Below, piece by piece: positions 46,199-55,202 of a stretch of DNA of 64,000 nt. Position 1 is the first letter of the stretch. Every line of letters begins with the position of its first letter. Source of the DNA: Cerasicoccus sp. TK19100. Its GTDB lineage: Bacteria; Verrucomicrobiota; Verrucomicrobiia; Opitutales; Cerasicoccaceae. The translations under genes were made by a program, and so were the position numbers. The notes under the pieces were generated by a model. The model was not told the DNA's origin. It saw only the letters and a list, made by a program, of their open reading frames with translations, and did no database searches. The stretch lies in contig NZ_JAPWDU010000003.1 in assembly GCF_027257155.1 (NCBI RefSeq), forward strand, positions 1-64,000, given 5' to 3'.

Positions 46199-47703
46199 TC
46201 AAGCTGCTCATCAAGGTAGCAGTCATCCTGGCCGGAACCTTCGGGGTGCCACTGGTCGTGGCGTTTCTGGCCAACCAGAACAAGCTCTGGCGACGGGTTA
46301 TCCTCTGCGGCATGGTGCTGCTGCTCGTGCGACCGCCGGGTAACTTCACGCTCATGCTGTACTCGGTGGACTGGTATCGCGGGCACACCAAAGGCTTTGA
46401 GTTTAACCTGCTGTGGATGTGCGGCGTGGGGCTGATTATTGCCGCCGCCATGCGCGGGCGTAAACCGCTGCTCCGGCTCCCCGGCTTGTGGGCCTATGCG
46501 CTGTATATCTTTGCCGGATGCCTGTCGCTGGTGACTGCCTTTAACCCGCTCTTCGGGGTGATGTCCGTGTGGAAATTCGGCATGATCATCATTATCGCCA
46601 TGGGCGTCTGCCTGGCGATTGAAGACGAGGAAGACATTCACTGGATCCTGCGCGCGTTCGCGGCGGCACTGGTGATCAACGTGCTCGTGTGCATCAAGAT
46701 GCGTTACCTCGAAGGGCGTTACCAGATCCCCGCCTGGTTCGAACACCAGAACCCGATGGCTATGTGGTGCTACTTCGTTGGGCTGCCGCTGCTGGCGGTT
46801 TCACTGGCCAAAGATATCCGCTTCCGTGACTCGCTGTGGTATTTCGTGGGCTTTGGCGCGGCGGGGCTGAGCATTATATTTTCCGTCTCGCGCGCATCAC
46901 TGGCGGCGATTGGTGCGGGGGCAATTTTCCTGCTCGGCGCGAGCTTCCTGCGCGGCATTACGCCAAAGCGCATGGGCGTGCTTGTGCTGATGGGCAGCGC
47001 GGGTAGCATCGTGCTGCTGCTGGCAATGGACACCCTGGTCAACCGCTTTGAATCCTCGGAAGACACCGGGCCGGAAAACGACCTGCGCTGGATTCTCAAC
47101 CAGCAGTCCAGGGCCATGCTGGACGACTCCCCCGTCGGCATTGGCTGGAACAGCTTCGGCATCGCCAACAGCCGCCCCGACGGTGCCAAATACAGCAAGC
47201 TGCTTGAAGCCTGGAACGCCAACCGCGGCCACACCATCGTCGCCGAGCACTACTACGCCAACCCGCTCACCGAGAGCCACTATTGGCTGATCCTCGCCGA
47301 AACGGGCTACCTGGCCTTTGCCGGATTCATCCTTTTCGAGCTTTGCACGATCTACTGGTGCGTGCGCGGCGTCTGGCATTATCGCAAATCCATGCTGGGC
47401 TTTTTGTGCCTGGGCATCGGCGTGATCTTTGCGATCACCTACCTGCATAGCCAGCTTGAGCGTGTCTTAACGCAGACCAAAAACATGTCCACCTGGATGG
47501 TATTCGTCGGCGTGATGATGCGCATCGAACTCTGGCGACGCCAAGGCTACCTGCCCGCAACGTGGGATGGCAAACGCCGACAACTCCAGGCCACTGCCAC
47601 CGCGAGCAATCAACCGCACGCACCCGTGCGCCGACGCCCGCGCTTTCTCGACACCACCGCACGCGACGAAAACTTCGCGCGTGACGTAAACCCCAAACAG
47701 TGA
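46189..47703 (+). CDS. Wzy/O-antigen ligase-like polymerase
   Basis: 504 residues, about eleven membrane helices, with the large periplasmic loop (residues ~290-360, including NQQSRAMLDDSPVGIGWNSFG and HTIVAEHYYANPLTESHYWLILAETG) typical of the O-antigen ligase/Wzy_C family. The Arg/His-rich loop residues are the ones implicated in handling lipid-linked glycans. A basic cytosolic tail ends the protein. It should polymerise the repeat units flipped by Wzx, with length set by the Wzz-like protein. Confidence 0.85.
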   Translation: MEIVKLLIKVAVILAGTFGVPLVVAFLANQNKLWRRVILCGMVLLLVRPPGNFTLMLYSVDWYRGHTKGFEFNLLWMCGVGLIIAAAMRGRKPLLRLPGLWAYALYIFAGCLSLVTAFNPLFGVMSVWKFGMIIIIAMGVCLAIEDEEDIHWILRAFAAALVINVLVCIKMRYLEGRYQIPAWFEHQNPMAMWCYFVGLPLLAVSLAKDIRFRDSLWYFVGFGAAGLSIIFSVSRASLAAIGAGAIFLLGASFLRGITPKRMGVLVLMGSAGSIVLLLAMDTLVNRFESSEDTGPENDLRWILNQQSRAMLDDSPVGIGWNSFGIANSRPDGAKYSKLLEAWNANRGHTIVAEHYYANPLTESHYWLILAETGYLAFAGFILFELCTIYWCVRGVWHYRKSMLGFLCLGIGVIFAITYLHSQLERVLTQTKNMSTWMVFVGVMMRIELWRRQGYLPATWDGKRRQLQATATASNQPHAPVRRRPRFLDTTARDENFARDVNPKQ

Positions 47704-47724
47704 TAACTTTAGGCTAATTCAAAC

Positions 47725-49047
47725 ATGGTCAGCGAACACAAACCCCGGGTGCTCGTCATCGCGGAAGCCGCCAACCCGCGCTTAACCAGCGTCGCGCTCA
47801 TCGGCTATTCCCTGACCAACGCCCTCCGCGAAGTAGCCGACGTCCAACTGGCCACCGAGCTGCGCAACCGTGACTCGATTCTGGAAGCTGGCTTCCCGGC
47901 CGACCAACTCATCCCCGTCGATAACCGCAAGATGCAGGGCTTGGCCTTTAAGGTGGCGAAATTCCTGCGCGGCGGTGAATCGCTCGGGTGGACCATTTAC
48001 TCGGCATTTTATAACGTGGCCTACCCCGTCTTTGAGCGCAAACTCTGGCACATGCTGGAGTCGCGGCTCAAAAGCGGCGAGTTCGACCTGGTGCACCGCG
48101 TCACCCCGCTCAGCCCGACCAACGCCAGTCCGATCGCCAAGCGCTTAAAGCAAATCGGTGTACCGTTCATCATCGGCCCGCTTAATGGCGGCGTCCCTTG
48201 GCCCGCAGGCTTCGATGCCATTCGCCGGCAGGAAAAAGAATGGCTCAGCTACGTGCGCGGCGCGTATAAATTTACCCCCGGCCTTCAGCAAACGCGTGAC
48301 CGTGCCTCGGCGCTCATCCTAGCCTCCGGCCACACTTACGGCGAAGTCGTCACCACCGACGCCCGCCGCGAGAAAGCCATCTACATTCCGGAAAACGCGA
48401 TCGACCCCGCACGCTTTCCCATGCCCCAACCCAAGGCACCGAGCAAGATGCTCAAGCTCGCCTTCGTCGGCCGACTCGTGCCCTACAAAGGCGCGGTGAC
48501 TTTGCTCGAAGCCGCGCTGCCGTTGCTCAAAAGCAGGCGCGCGCAGTTGGACATCATTGGTGACGGCGCGGAGATGGGACGGCTCAAGGAGCTCGTGGCC
48601 CAGCATCAGTTGGAGTCCTGTGTGTCTTTGCCTGGCTGGATCGCCCACGAGAAACTGCACGAGCGCCTTTGCGCGTCGGACGTCTTTGCGTTCCCCAGTG
48701 TGCGCGAGTTTGGCGGCGGCGTGGTGCTCGAAGCAATGGCGCTAGGTCTGGCACCCGTCATCGCCGACTACGCCGGGCCAACCGAACTCTTGCCCGACGA
48801 TTGCGGCTGGCGCGTTAAATTTGAATCCGCTGATCAACTGCGGGCAGGCTTCACGGAGGTGCTCACGCAGCTCGCCGACCAGCCTGAGGAAGTCCGCGCC
48901 GCAGGCGACCGCGCCTGTCAATTTGTGCGCGCAAACTTCACCTGGCCAGCCAAGGCGCGGCAGATTCGCGCCGTGTATGACTGGACGCTCCAAAGCGCGC
49001 ACAAGCCGCAATTCGCCTTTGCCTTCAACCCGGAGCACCGCGCATGA
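47725..49047 (+). CDS. Glycosyltransferase family 4
   Basis: 440 residues. N-terminal PRVLVIAEAANPRLTSVALIGYSLTNAL, then FIIGPLNGGVPWP and the donor domain KLAFVGRLVPYKGAVTLLEAA with the FPSVREFGGGVVLEAMALGLAPVIADYAGP segment (E-x7-E type). Cytosolic, adding one sugar to the repeat unit. ATGA overlap with the next glycosyltransferase. Confidence 0.9.
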   Translation: MVSEHKPRVLVIAEAANPRLTSVALIGYSLTNALREVADVQLATELRNRDSILEAGFPADQLIPVDNRKMQGLAFKVAKFLRGGESLGWTIYSAFYNVAYPVFERKLWHMLESRLKSGEFDLVHRVTPLSPTNASPIAKRLKQIGVPFIIGPLNGGVPWPAGFDAIRRQEKEWLSYVRGAYKFTPGLQQTRDRASALILASGHTYGEVVTTDARREKAIYIPENAIDPARFPMPQPKAPSKMLKLAFVGRLVPYKGAVTLLEAALPLLKSRRAQLDIIGDGAEMGRLKELVAQHQLESCVSLPGWIAHEKLHERLCASDVFAFPSVREFGGGVVLEAMALGLAPVIADYAGPTELLPDDCGWRVKFESADQLRAGFTEVLTQLADQPEEVRAAGDRACQFVRANFTWPAKARQIRAVYDWTLQSAHKPQFAFAFNPEHRA

Positions 49048-50183
49048 AGCACATTGTTTTTTACGACGACAACCCGGACTTTGGCGGCCATCAGTTTATG
49101 GCGATGCGTGGCGTGGCCGCGGCCAACCGTTGCCCCGACTTTCGAACGACCTTTGTGCTCAACCCGAACAACGACCGCCTCAAGGCGCACACCGATGCGA
49201 TCATCCAGGAAGGCGGCAAACTGGAGGTCCGCTACTCGCCGGTTGTCACCAAGAAATTTCAAGCGCTGCGCAACCACGTCAGCGGCAAGGCGCTGGATGA
49301 CCTCGCGCGCGCGTTTAACGAATTGCAGGCGGACCTGATCGTCTGCCTGCAAGGCGAGATCGAAGACAGCTCACTCGCACTGCTGGCGGGGAAGAAAGCC
49401 GGATGCCGCGTGATGAGCTATATCCCCGTCGCCCACACGATGGAGCAGATGGGCGCGAAGCTGGGTGCCCTGCGCGACCGCACCACCGGCTACCTTTTCC
49501 GCACGCCGGATTGCTGGATGACGATCAGCCAATGCATTGCCGACATGCTTCGCCGACGGGGTGCCGATGCGCCGATCCACATTGTCGAAAACGGCATCGA
49601 CACCACACGCTTCGTCCCGCGCGACGCCGCCACACTACGCCAGGAGCAGGGCCTGCCGGATGGGTTGCTCTTCGGCATTTGTGGCCGCGTAGAGTTTAAC
49701 CAGAAGCAGCAGCACTTTCTCGTCAACGCCATGAGCCGCTGGCCCGATGAACTCGCACGGGCCAAGCTACTCGTCGTCGGCGACGGGCCGGACTGCGCGC
49801 GCCTCAAGCAGATTATCGCCGAGCTGGGGCTGACCGAGCGCATCATTTTGCGCGCTTGGGAAAAGCAGCCCGAGACGCTCTACCCGGCGCTGGACTGCCT
49901 GATCATCCCGTCGCGTTTCGAAGGGTTTCCCCTCGTCATGCTGGAGGCCGCAGCCTGCGGCGTGCCCGTGATCGGCTCGGACAACGACGGCATGCACGAC
50001 TTTTTGCCCGAGCCCTGGCGCTTCCCGCAAGGCGACGAGGCAGGCCTGATCAACGCCCTGAAAGCGGCGATCAACAACCCGGCGGCATTGGTCAACCAGC
50101 AACGGCAAGTCGTGTTGGAAAACCATACACTGCAACAATTTGAAGATCGCTTTGTGGAAACCCTTGTCCGAGAATTACCTTGA
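49044..50183 (+). CDS. Glycosyltransferase family 4
   Basis: 379 residues. HIVFYDDNPDFGGHQFMAMRG at the start is the acceptor-side glycine loop; SYIPVAHTMEQMG, IVENGIDTTRFVP, GICGRVEFNQKQQHFLVNAM and IPSRFEGFPLVMLEAAACGVPVIGSDNDG follow. A retaining GT-B enzyme. It overlaps the preceding GT4 by 4 bp; a 39-bp gap precedes the Wzz-like gene. Confidence 0.9.
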   Translation: MKHIVFYDDNPDFGGHQFMAMRGVAAANRCPDFRTTFVLNPNNDRLKAHTDAIIQEGGKLEVRYSPVVTKKFQALRNHVSGKALDDLARAFNELQADLIVCLQGEIEDSSLALLAGKKAGCRVMSYIPVAHTMEQMGAKLGALRDRTTGYLFRTPDCWMTISQCIADMLRRRGADAPIHIVENGIDTTRFVPRDAATLRQEQGLPDGLLFGICGRVEFNQKQQHFLVNAMSRWPDELARAKLLVVGDGPDCARLKQIIAELGLTERIILRAWEKQPETLYPALDCLIIPSRFEGFPLVMLEAAACGVPVIGSDNDGMHDFLPEPWRFPQGDEAGLINALKAAINNPAALVNQQRQVVLENHTLQQFEDRFVETLVRELP

Positions 50184-50222
50184 ATGCGCCCTGCGCGAAA
50201 ACTACACCTGCAATAAGAAACT

Positions 50223-52190
50223 ATGAGTGAAATCCCCAGGGATCACACATCTGCCGCCGGGTCGAGCGTCGACAAGGCCAGCGCGGCGAACCCGGGGTTT
50301 CAGTTCCCCCTGGGCTTTGATCCCCTGCGCTGGGTTTACGCATTCCTGGTCCGCATTTACTGGCCCGTGGCCCTCGCACTGGTGCTGGCGGTGTCGGGGT
50401 TTCTCGTGGGCTCGCTGTTTAATACCCGGCAGTTCACCGTCTCGCTACAGCTCATTAAAAAGCCCGTCCCCTCGGTGATCAAAGCCGGCCAGGAGGGAGA
50501 CGCCTTTCGCCCGCGCCAGCTCAACGACCGCAGCCTGCGCTCGACGCTCCTGGCCAACGAAGCCATTTTCAAAACCGCCACCGCACTTGGCATGGACCCG
50601 GACAAGCTCAAGGGCTCGGTGGATATCGAGCAGCTCGAAGGCACGGACTTTTTCTACATCACCGTGCACAGCGATGTGAGCGGCGAGGACGCCATTGAAA
50701 CCGTCGAGCTCTGGGCCGACGAGATTATCCACTACACCATTGGCCTGCAGCGCCGCGAATCCCTGGCCATGCGCGAACTGCTGGAGGAGGAAAGCAACGA
50801 TCTCGCGCGCGATCTGGAAGGTGTCAACCAGCGCTTGTTGTCGTTCTCCTCGGACAACGACTTTCTCGATGGCGACAAGCAACTGGAAGCTTCGCTGCGC
50901 TCGATGGCCGGGATGGAGTTATCTTTGGAAGACTCGCGCATCCTGCTGTCTTCCATGACCCAGCAACTCAAGGCGCTCACCGAGGAATTACAGGCGCTAA
51001 GCCCGATCTCGGATCAGCTGAAATCCGCGCGCGAGGAATTGGCCCAGCTGCGGGGCCGCTACACCGACGCCAATCCCCTCGTCAAAGAGAAGCTTTACGA
51101 AATCCAATACCTCGAGGAAAAACTCAAGGAAGAGGCCGAGAGCCCAGGCGACGACCTGCGTCGCTTCACCGGCACGCCCCTCGGTAACCAGCTGTATCTG
51201 GAGATCGTGCAGGCGCGCAATGAGAAGCTACAGCTCGAACAACGCGTCAAGGAATACGAGCGCATACTCAACGATCAGCGGAGCAAACTCCAGCACTTGC
51301 CTCGCCAAATCCTGCGCTACAGCGAACTGCTTCAACAGCGCGATCAGTTGCGATCAGCCTTCGAGCTGCTCAACAGTCGCCTGCAGGAGGCGCGCATCTT
51401 TGCCGAAAACGCACCAGGCTACTGGGAGGTATTCCAGTCGCCGTCCGCAGGGGATGTCAACGTGGTCGTAAAGCGTCAAAAGGCGCTGCTGCTTGGCTTG
51501 GCCGGGTTTGCCGGAGGCGCGTTCCTGGGGCTGGCGATCAGTCTGTTTTTAGAAATCCGCAACCCGACGCCGCACTTCCCGCTGGCCTACGCGATCGCCG
51601 CCAAGGCCCTGCCTGCGCTCGACCTGCCGGCCAATGATCCCGCCGCCTGGCGCACGCGCCTTAATGCCTTTTGGCTAACGGACCTCATCCGCCTGCAGCG
51701 CGACGGCTACCTGGCCATCGTCACCACCCACGCCGGGCAGCAGAACGAAACCACCTTTTGGCAAACGCTGTTTCAGCTTGCCGAGACCGACGACACCCCA
51801 CTGAAGGTGCTCGACCTGAGCGCCAAGCCGGGTGATCTCGGAGCCGCGCCCGGACAGCACGTCCACTGGCGCGATCTGGATGACTGGCGCGCCTGGGCCA
51901 AGGAAAACCTGCTGAGAGGGCCCGTCATCCTGCGACTGCAGGGCGACCCCTACCCAGCCATTATCCCGATCCTGGAGCAAGTGGGGCACTGGCTGTGCAT
52001 GGTGGACGACCAATGCCAGCTAGGCCAACTCAAGCACGACCTGCGCCTTTACGCCAACACCCTACACCAGCCCGATGGCCTGATTTTAATCCGCCAACCC
52101 GCCGCTAACCCGATTGCCAGTGGCTGCGAGCAGGCCGGGCTCATCCTCGGCTCGCTGCTGCGTAAAAAACCCGCCACGAACGCCGCCTGA
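50223..52190 (+). CDS. Wzz-type chain-length protein with degenerate tyrosine-kinase-like tail
   Basis: 655 residues. Helix 1 (~45-66) and helix 2 (~418-442) flank a periplasmic coiled-coil domain with GNVxxL-type repeats (RQILRYSELLQQRDQLRSAFELLNSRLQEARI). After helix 2 a cytosolic domain (~455-645) has the fold pattern of bacterial tyrosine kinases, but the Walker A is lost: the strand AIVTTHAG is followed by QQNETTFW in place of GxGKT, and there is no Tyr-rich tail. It likely sets polymer length without its own kinase activity. The stop overlaps the export gene by one base (TGATG). Confidence 0.88.
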   Translation: MSEIPRDHTSAAGSSVDKASAANPGFQFPLGFDPLRWVYAFLVRIYWPVALALVLAVSGFLVGSLFNTRQFTVSLQLIKKPVPSVIKAGQEGDAFRPRQLNDRSLRSTLLANEAIFKTATALGMDPDKLKGSVDIEQLEGTDFFYITVHSDVSGEDAIETVELWADEIIHYTIGLQRRESLAMRELLEEESNDLARDLEGVNQRLLSFSSDNDFLDGDKQLEASLRSMAGMELSLEDSRILLSSMTQQLKALTEELQALSPISDQLKSAREELAQLRGRYTDANPLVKEKLYEIQYLEEKLKEEAESPGDDLRRFTGTPLGNQLYLEIVQARNEKLQLEQRVKEYERILNDQRSKLQHLPRQILRYSELLQQRDQLRSAFELLNSRLQEARIFAENAPGYWEVFQSPSAGDVNVVVKRQKALLLGLAGFAGGAFLGLAISLFLEIRNPTPHFPLAYAIAAKALPALDLPANDPAAWRTRLNAFWLTDLIRLQRDGYLAIVTTHAGQQNETTFWQTLFQLAETDDTPLKVLDLSAKPGDLGAAPGQHVHWRDLDDWRAWAKENLLRGPVILRLQGDPYPAIIPILEQVGHWLCMVDDQCQLGQLKHDLRLYANTLHQPDGLILIRQPAANPIASGCEQAGLILGSLLRKKPATNAA

Positions 52191-53143
52191 TGCGCCTGCT
52201 GCTCCTCATAACTATGCTACTGCCCCTAGCGCTACTGGCGCAGGAGGCGGAGCCCGCGGAGGATTCCTGGCGCGTCCGCTACGAGCTGGGGCCCGGCGAT
52301 GTCATTAACTTCGCATTTTATGGTCGCCCCGAGCTGGACAGACCCGGCATCCGCATCGCGCCGGATGGCACCGTGAGCTACCTGCAAGCGACCAACGTAG
52401 ACGTCAACGGCCTGACCATTGACGAGGCACGTCTGGCCTTCGAAAAGCGCCTCACCGCGAACTTCCGCAACCCGCGCGTGATCATTACGCCGGAAGAAGT
52501 CGGCAGCAAGCGCTACTCGATCATGGGCAAGGTGATGAAGCGCGGCGTTTTTACGCTGGACCGCCCACTGACACTCGTCGAGGCCGTGGCCCGCGCCGGA
52601 GGCGTTGAGGTGGGGCTCTTTGAGCAAAACACGATCGAGCTGGCCGACATGCAGCGCTCCTTCGTCGTGCGCGGTGACCAGCGCCTGGATGTAGATTTCC
52701 AAAAGCTTTTTCTCGAAGGCGACATGAGCCAAAACATCGGCATCGAGCCGAATGACTACATCTACATCGCCTCCAACATCACCAACGAATACTATGTGTT
52801 CGGCGCCGTCGGCCAGCCCGGCGTACAGAGCTTTACGCCAAACGCGACCGTCGTCACCGCGCTGACCCGGCGCCTGGGTTACCAACCCAAAGCCTGGGTC
52901 CACCGCGTGGTCGTCGTGCGTGGCAGCCTGACGGACCCCCAGGTGTTTGAGATCAACGTGGGTGACATCCTGACCGGCAAAACCAAAGATTTCCGCCTGG
53001 AGCCCAAGGACATCGTTTACGTGGCCGAACGCCCGACGGCCGAGCTGGAGGAGCTGACCGATCTGGCCATCCGCGCATTCATCACCAGCGCGGCGGTCAC
53101 CTACGTCAACATCCACACCCCCAACCTGATCAACCCGGACTAA
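52190..53143 (+). CDS. Polysaccharide export protein (Wza-like, SLBB), paralogue 1
   Basis: 317 residues with signal peptide (RLLLLITMLLPLALLAQE). Poly_export domain: RYELGPGDVINFAFYGRPELD then IRIAPDGTVSYL. SLBB-type segments follow (RYSIMGKVMKRGVFTLDRPLTLVEAVARAGG and YYVFGAVGQPGVQSF). It does not carry a lipobox Cys, so it is periplasmic or bound to its lipoprotein paralogue encoded next (TAATG overlap). It forms part of the outer membrane export channel. Confidence 0.9.
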   Translation: MRLLLLITMLLPLALLAQEAEPAEDSWRVRYELGPGDVINFAFYGRPELDRPGIRIAPDGTVSYLQATNVDVNGLTIDEARLAFEKRLTANFRNPRVIITPEEVGSKRYSIMGKVMKRGVFTLDRPLTLVEAVARAGGVEVGLFEQNTIELADMQRSFVVRGDQRLDVDFQKLFLEGDMSQNIGIEPNDYIYIASNITNEYYVFGAVGQPGVQSFTPNATVVTALTRRLGYQPKAWVHRVVVVRGSLTDPQVFEINVGDILTGKTKDFRLEPKDIVYVAERPTAELEELTDLAIRAFITSAAVTYVNIHTPNLINPD

Positions 53144-54255
53144 TGATTGCCCGCTGCCTGACAGTCTTAGGCTGCGGCCTCCTGCTGCTGTTGGCCGGTT
53201 GCCTGCAAGCGCCGAAGCCAACCTTCGACCCCTATGCGCCCGACACCACCCTGACGTCGCCCGACTTTGAAACGCTGGAGCCGGAAACGACGATCACCCC
53301 AGCAATGCTGAAGCCGTCGACCGCACCTTATCAACTCGGCCCGGGGGACATTCTGGAAATCGAAGTCGCGGAAATCCCCGGCACCCTCGCCCGGACCTTT
53401 ATCATGCCCGACGGCATGGTTTACTACAACCTCGCCGGCGGCGTGAAGGCTGAGGGGCTGACCGTCAATCAGCTTAGCGAGAGCCTGGCGAAGGCCCTGG
53501 CCCGCGATTACACCGAGCCGGTGGTCAACATCACCCTGGTCGAGGTGCGCAGCCGCCGCTACTGGATGCTCGGCCGCGTTTACAACCCGGGGCTGTATCC
53601 GCTGCGCCAGCCGACGACGCTCATCGAGTCCATCGCGATGGCGGGCGGGCTGTTTAGCGCGCGCTTCTCGGGCTCCACCGAAGAGCTGGCAGACCTCGGG
53701 CACAGCATCGTCATCCGCGATGGAGAGGTGCTCCCGGTCGACTTTACCAAGCTCATTCGCGAGGGCGACATGAGCCAGAACATCTACCTCCAGCACAACG
53801 ACTACATCTACCTGCCCTCTGCGCAGGGTAGCTCGGTGCTGCTGCTGGGCCGCGTCACCCAGCCCAAGGCGGTTTCTTACAAGGACGACCTGACACTTAC
53901 CGAGGCCATCGCCTATGGCCTCGGTCCGTCCGACAAGGCCTACCTGTCGCAGGTGGTTATTGTCCGTGGCTCCCTCCGCGAGCCACAGGTGGCGGTGGTC
54001 GACTTTTATAAGATCATGACCGGCCAGATGCCCGATGTGCCACTGGAACCGTGGGACATCGTTTGGATTCCACAAGATCCCTGGGAGACAGCCTACGACT
54101 ATCTGAAGCAAGTCGTGCGCAGCGCGGCGCAGGCCATTGCGATCAACGAAGGCTCTCGCCTGGCGGGCGGTGACACTGGTGCCACGGTATCCGTGCCGGT
54201 GCAGACCTCGCCTACCCCAGCCGCCACGCCGGCTGCCGCCACTGGCGCGGAGTAA
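53143..54255 (+). CDS. Polysaccharide export lipoprotein (Wza-like, SLBB), paralogue 2
   Basis: 370 residues with lipoprotein signal (CGLLLLLAGCLQAP, lipobox LAGC). The Poly_export domain YQLGPGDILEIEVAEIPGT is followed by SLBB repeats (RYWMLGRVYNPGLYPLRQPTTLIESIAMAGG and VLLLGRVTQPKAVSYKDDLTLTEAI). It shares the GDMSQNI(G/Y)(I/L)xxNDYIY block with paralogue 1, showing duplication. The Ala/Pro/Thr-rich C-terminus has no obvious helix of the Wza barrel type. Last gene of the export block. Confidence 0.9.
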   Translation: MIARCLTVLGCGLLLLLAGCLQAPKPTFDPYAPDTTLTSPDFETLEPETTITPAMLKPSTAPYQLGPGDILEIEVAEIPGTLARTFIMPDGMVYYNLAGGVKAEGLTVNQLSESLAKALARDYTEPVVNITLVEVRSRRYWMLGRVYNPGLYPLRQPTTLIESIAMAGGLFSARFSGSTEELADLGHSIVIRDGEVLPVDFTKLIREGDMSQNIYLQHNDYIYLPSAQGSSVLLLGRVTQPKAVSYKDDLTLTEAIAYGLGPSDKAYLSQVVIVRGSLREPQVAVVDFYKIMTGQMPDVPLEPWDIVWIPQDPWETAYDYLKQVVRSAAQAIAINEGSRLAGGDTGATVSVPVQTSPTPAATPAAATGAE

Positions 54256-54483
54256 CCGACCGGTAGGCAAATCGCTCCGAGTATCCATGGAGCAAACTAG
54301 TGACCTTAGTCCCCGCCCTGTAGACTCCGCGCTTTTAGCCGATACATGTGGCAGGTTTCTGCGGTGCATGATCAAACGCTATGATGTAAATTTCGTGCTA
54401 GGTTAAAATCAGCTGAGCAAAGCTATTAAAGCAGTTCGGCACCCAATACCCAACTAACCGAAGATGTGGCATGATGTGTAATC

Positions 54484-54978
54484 ATGAAAACGCCCGCCCT
54501 TACCCTCATCTTCGCAATTCTAACCATTGGCATCTGCTCCGCCCAAGCACGTGTTTCGGGGGTAAGTATGCTGACCAATGTGCCGATGGCTCAAGCCATC
54601 AACGACGCACAACAAGCCGCTGACCAAAATGCCGGATGGATGGTTATGCTCGGCGACGGCCGCTCAATGGCTCCTTACTACGGCAAAGGCTCGGTCCTCC
54701 TTGTAGACAAAGCAGATTTTAGCCGCCTCAAGCCCGGCATGATGGCCGTCTTTCAGGATGCAGACGGCGACCTCGTCGGCCACTGGCTGATCCGCAAGGA
54801 AGCCGCTGGCTGGGTCACCCAAGGTGTCAACAATGCCGCCCTCGACACCGACTTGATGACACAGGGCAATTACGTGGGCGTCATCTTCGGAGTTCTGAAA
54901 ACTGCCGGCGAAGACGCAACCGGTATCGCCTACGCCCGCCAGCACAACCTGCCCCGCGTAATCGGCAAGTCCTACTAA
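54484..54978 (+). CDS. Secreted protein with S26B signal-peptidase-like core
   Basis: 164 residues with a cleavable-looking signal peptide (KTPALTLIFAILTIGICSAQA). The core reads LGDGRSMAPYYGKGSVLLVDK (Ser61 in the G-x-SMxP box), then DLVGHWLIRKE (a His at the place of the IVHR motif of Ser/His signal peptidases) and TQGVNNAALD followed by VGVIFG, in the order seen in S26B/S24 proteases. Unlike true signal peptidases it lacks a membrane anchor other than the signal, so it may act in the periplasm or be inactive. A 228-bp gap separates it from the export genes; own promoter likely. Confidence 0.6.
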   Translation: MKTPALTLIFAILTIGICSAQARVSGVSMLTNVPMAQAINDAQQAADQNAGWMVMLGDGRSMAPYYGKGSVLLVDKADFSRLKPGMMAVFQDADGDLVGHWLIRKEAAGWVTQGVNNAALDTDLMTQGNYVGVIFGVLKTAGEDATGIAYARQHNLPRVIGKSY

Positions 54979-55202
54979 CCCGCGAAGGTGCCTCCAATTG
55001 GCCAGCGTCAGCACTGCGCAACACATCGCTACGCGTTCAGCCGCGAAATGAATTTCTAAACAACCGGTTCGGGCAACGCTGACATGCAGTTTCCAGTTGC
55101 CCAAGGCAGTCCCCCGCAAGCGTTACTGAACCAGGACTACATACGCAGCTTCGTCCGGGCAGCTTAAGGGCAAAAAGCGGGTCGTCGAAAAGTGCGCCGT
55201 GC

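Noticed and set aside
52232-53221. 329-residue frame antisense to the first Wza gene
   Set aside because: Same reasoning: complementary-strand shadow, no start signal or motif.
53167-54375. 402-residue frame antisense to the second Wza gene
   Set aside because: Covers a gene with lipobox, Poly_export and SLBB motifs; the antisense product has no domain and skewed composition.
54256-54483. Possible sigma-54 promoter (GGCA blocks) before the S26B-like gene
   Set aside because: TGGCA near 54466 has no TTGC-type -12 element at the required distance; such promoters are known at some exosortase loci, so it was looked for but not found.
54979-55202. Possible terminator or small gene between the S26B-like gene and the NarL regulator
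   Set aside because: No stem followed by T tract and no convincing short frame with start signals was found.
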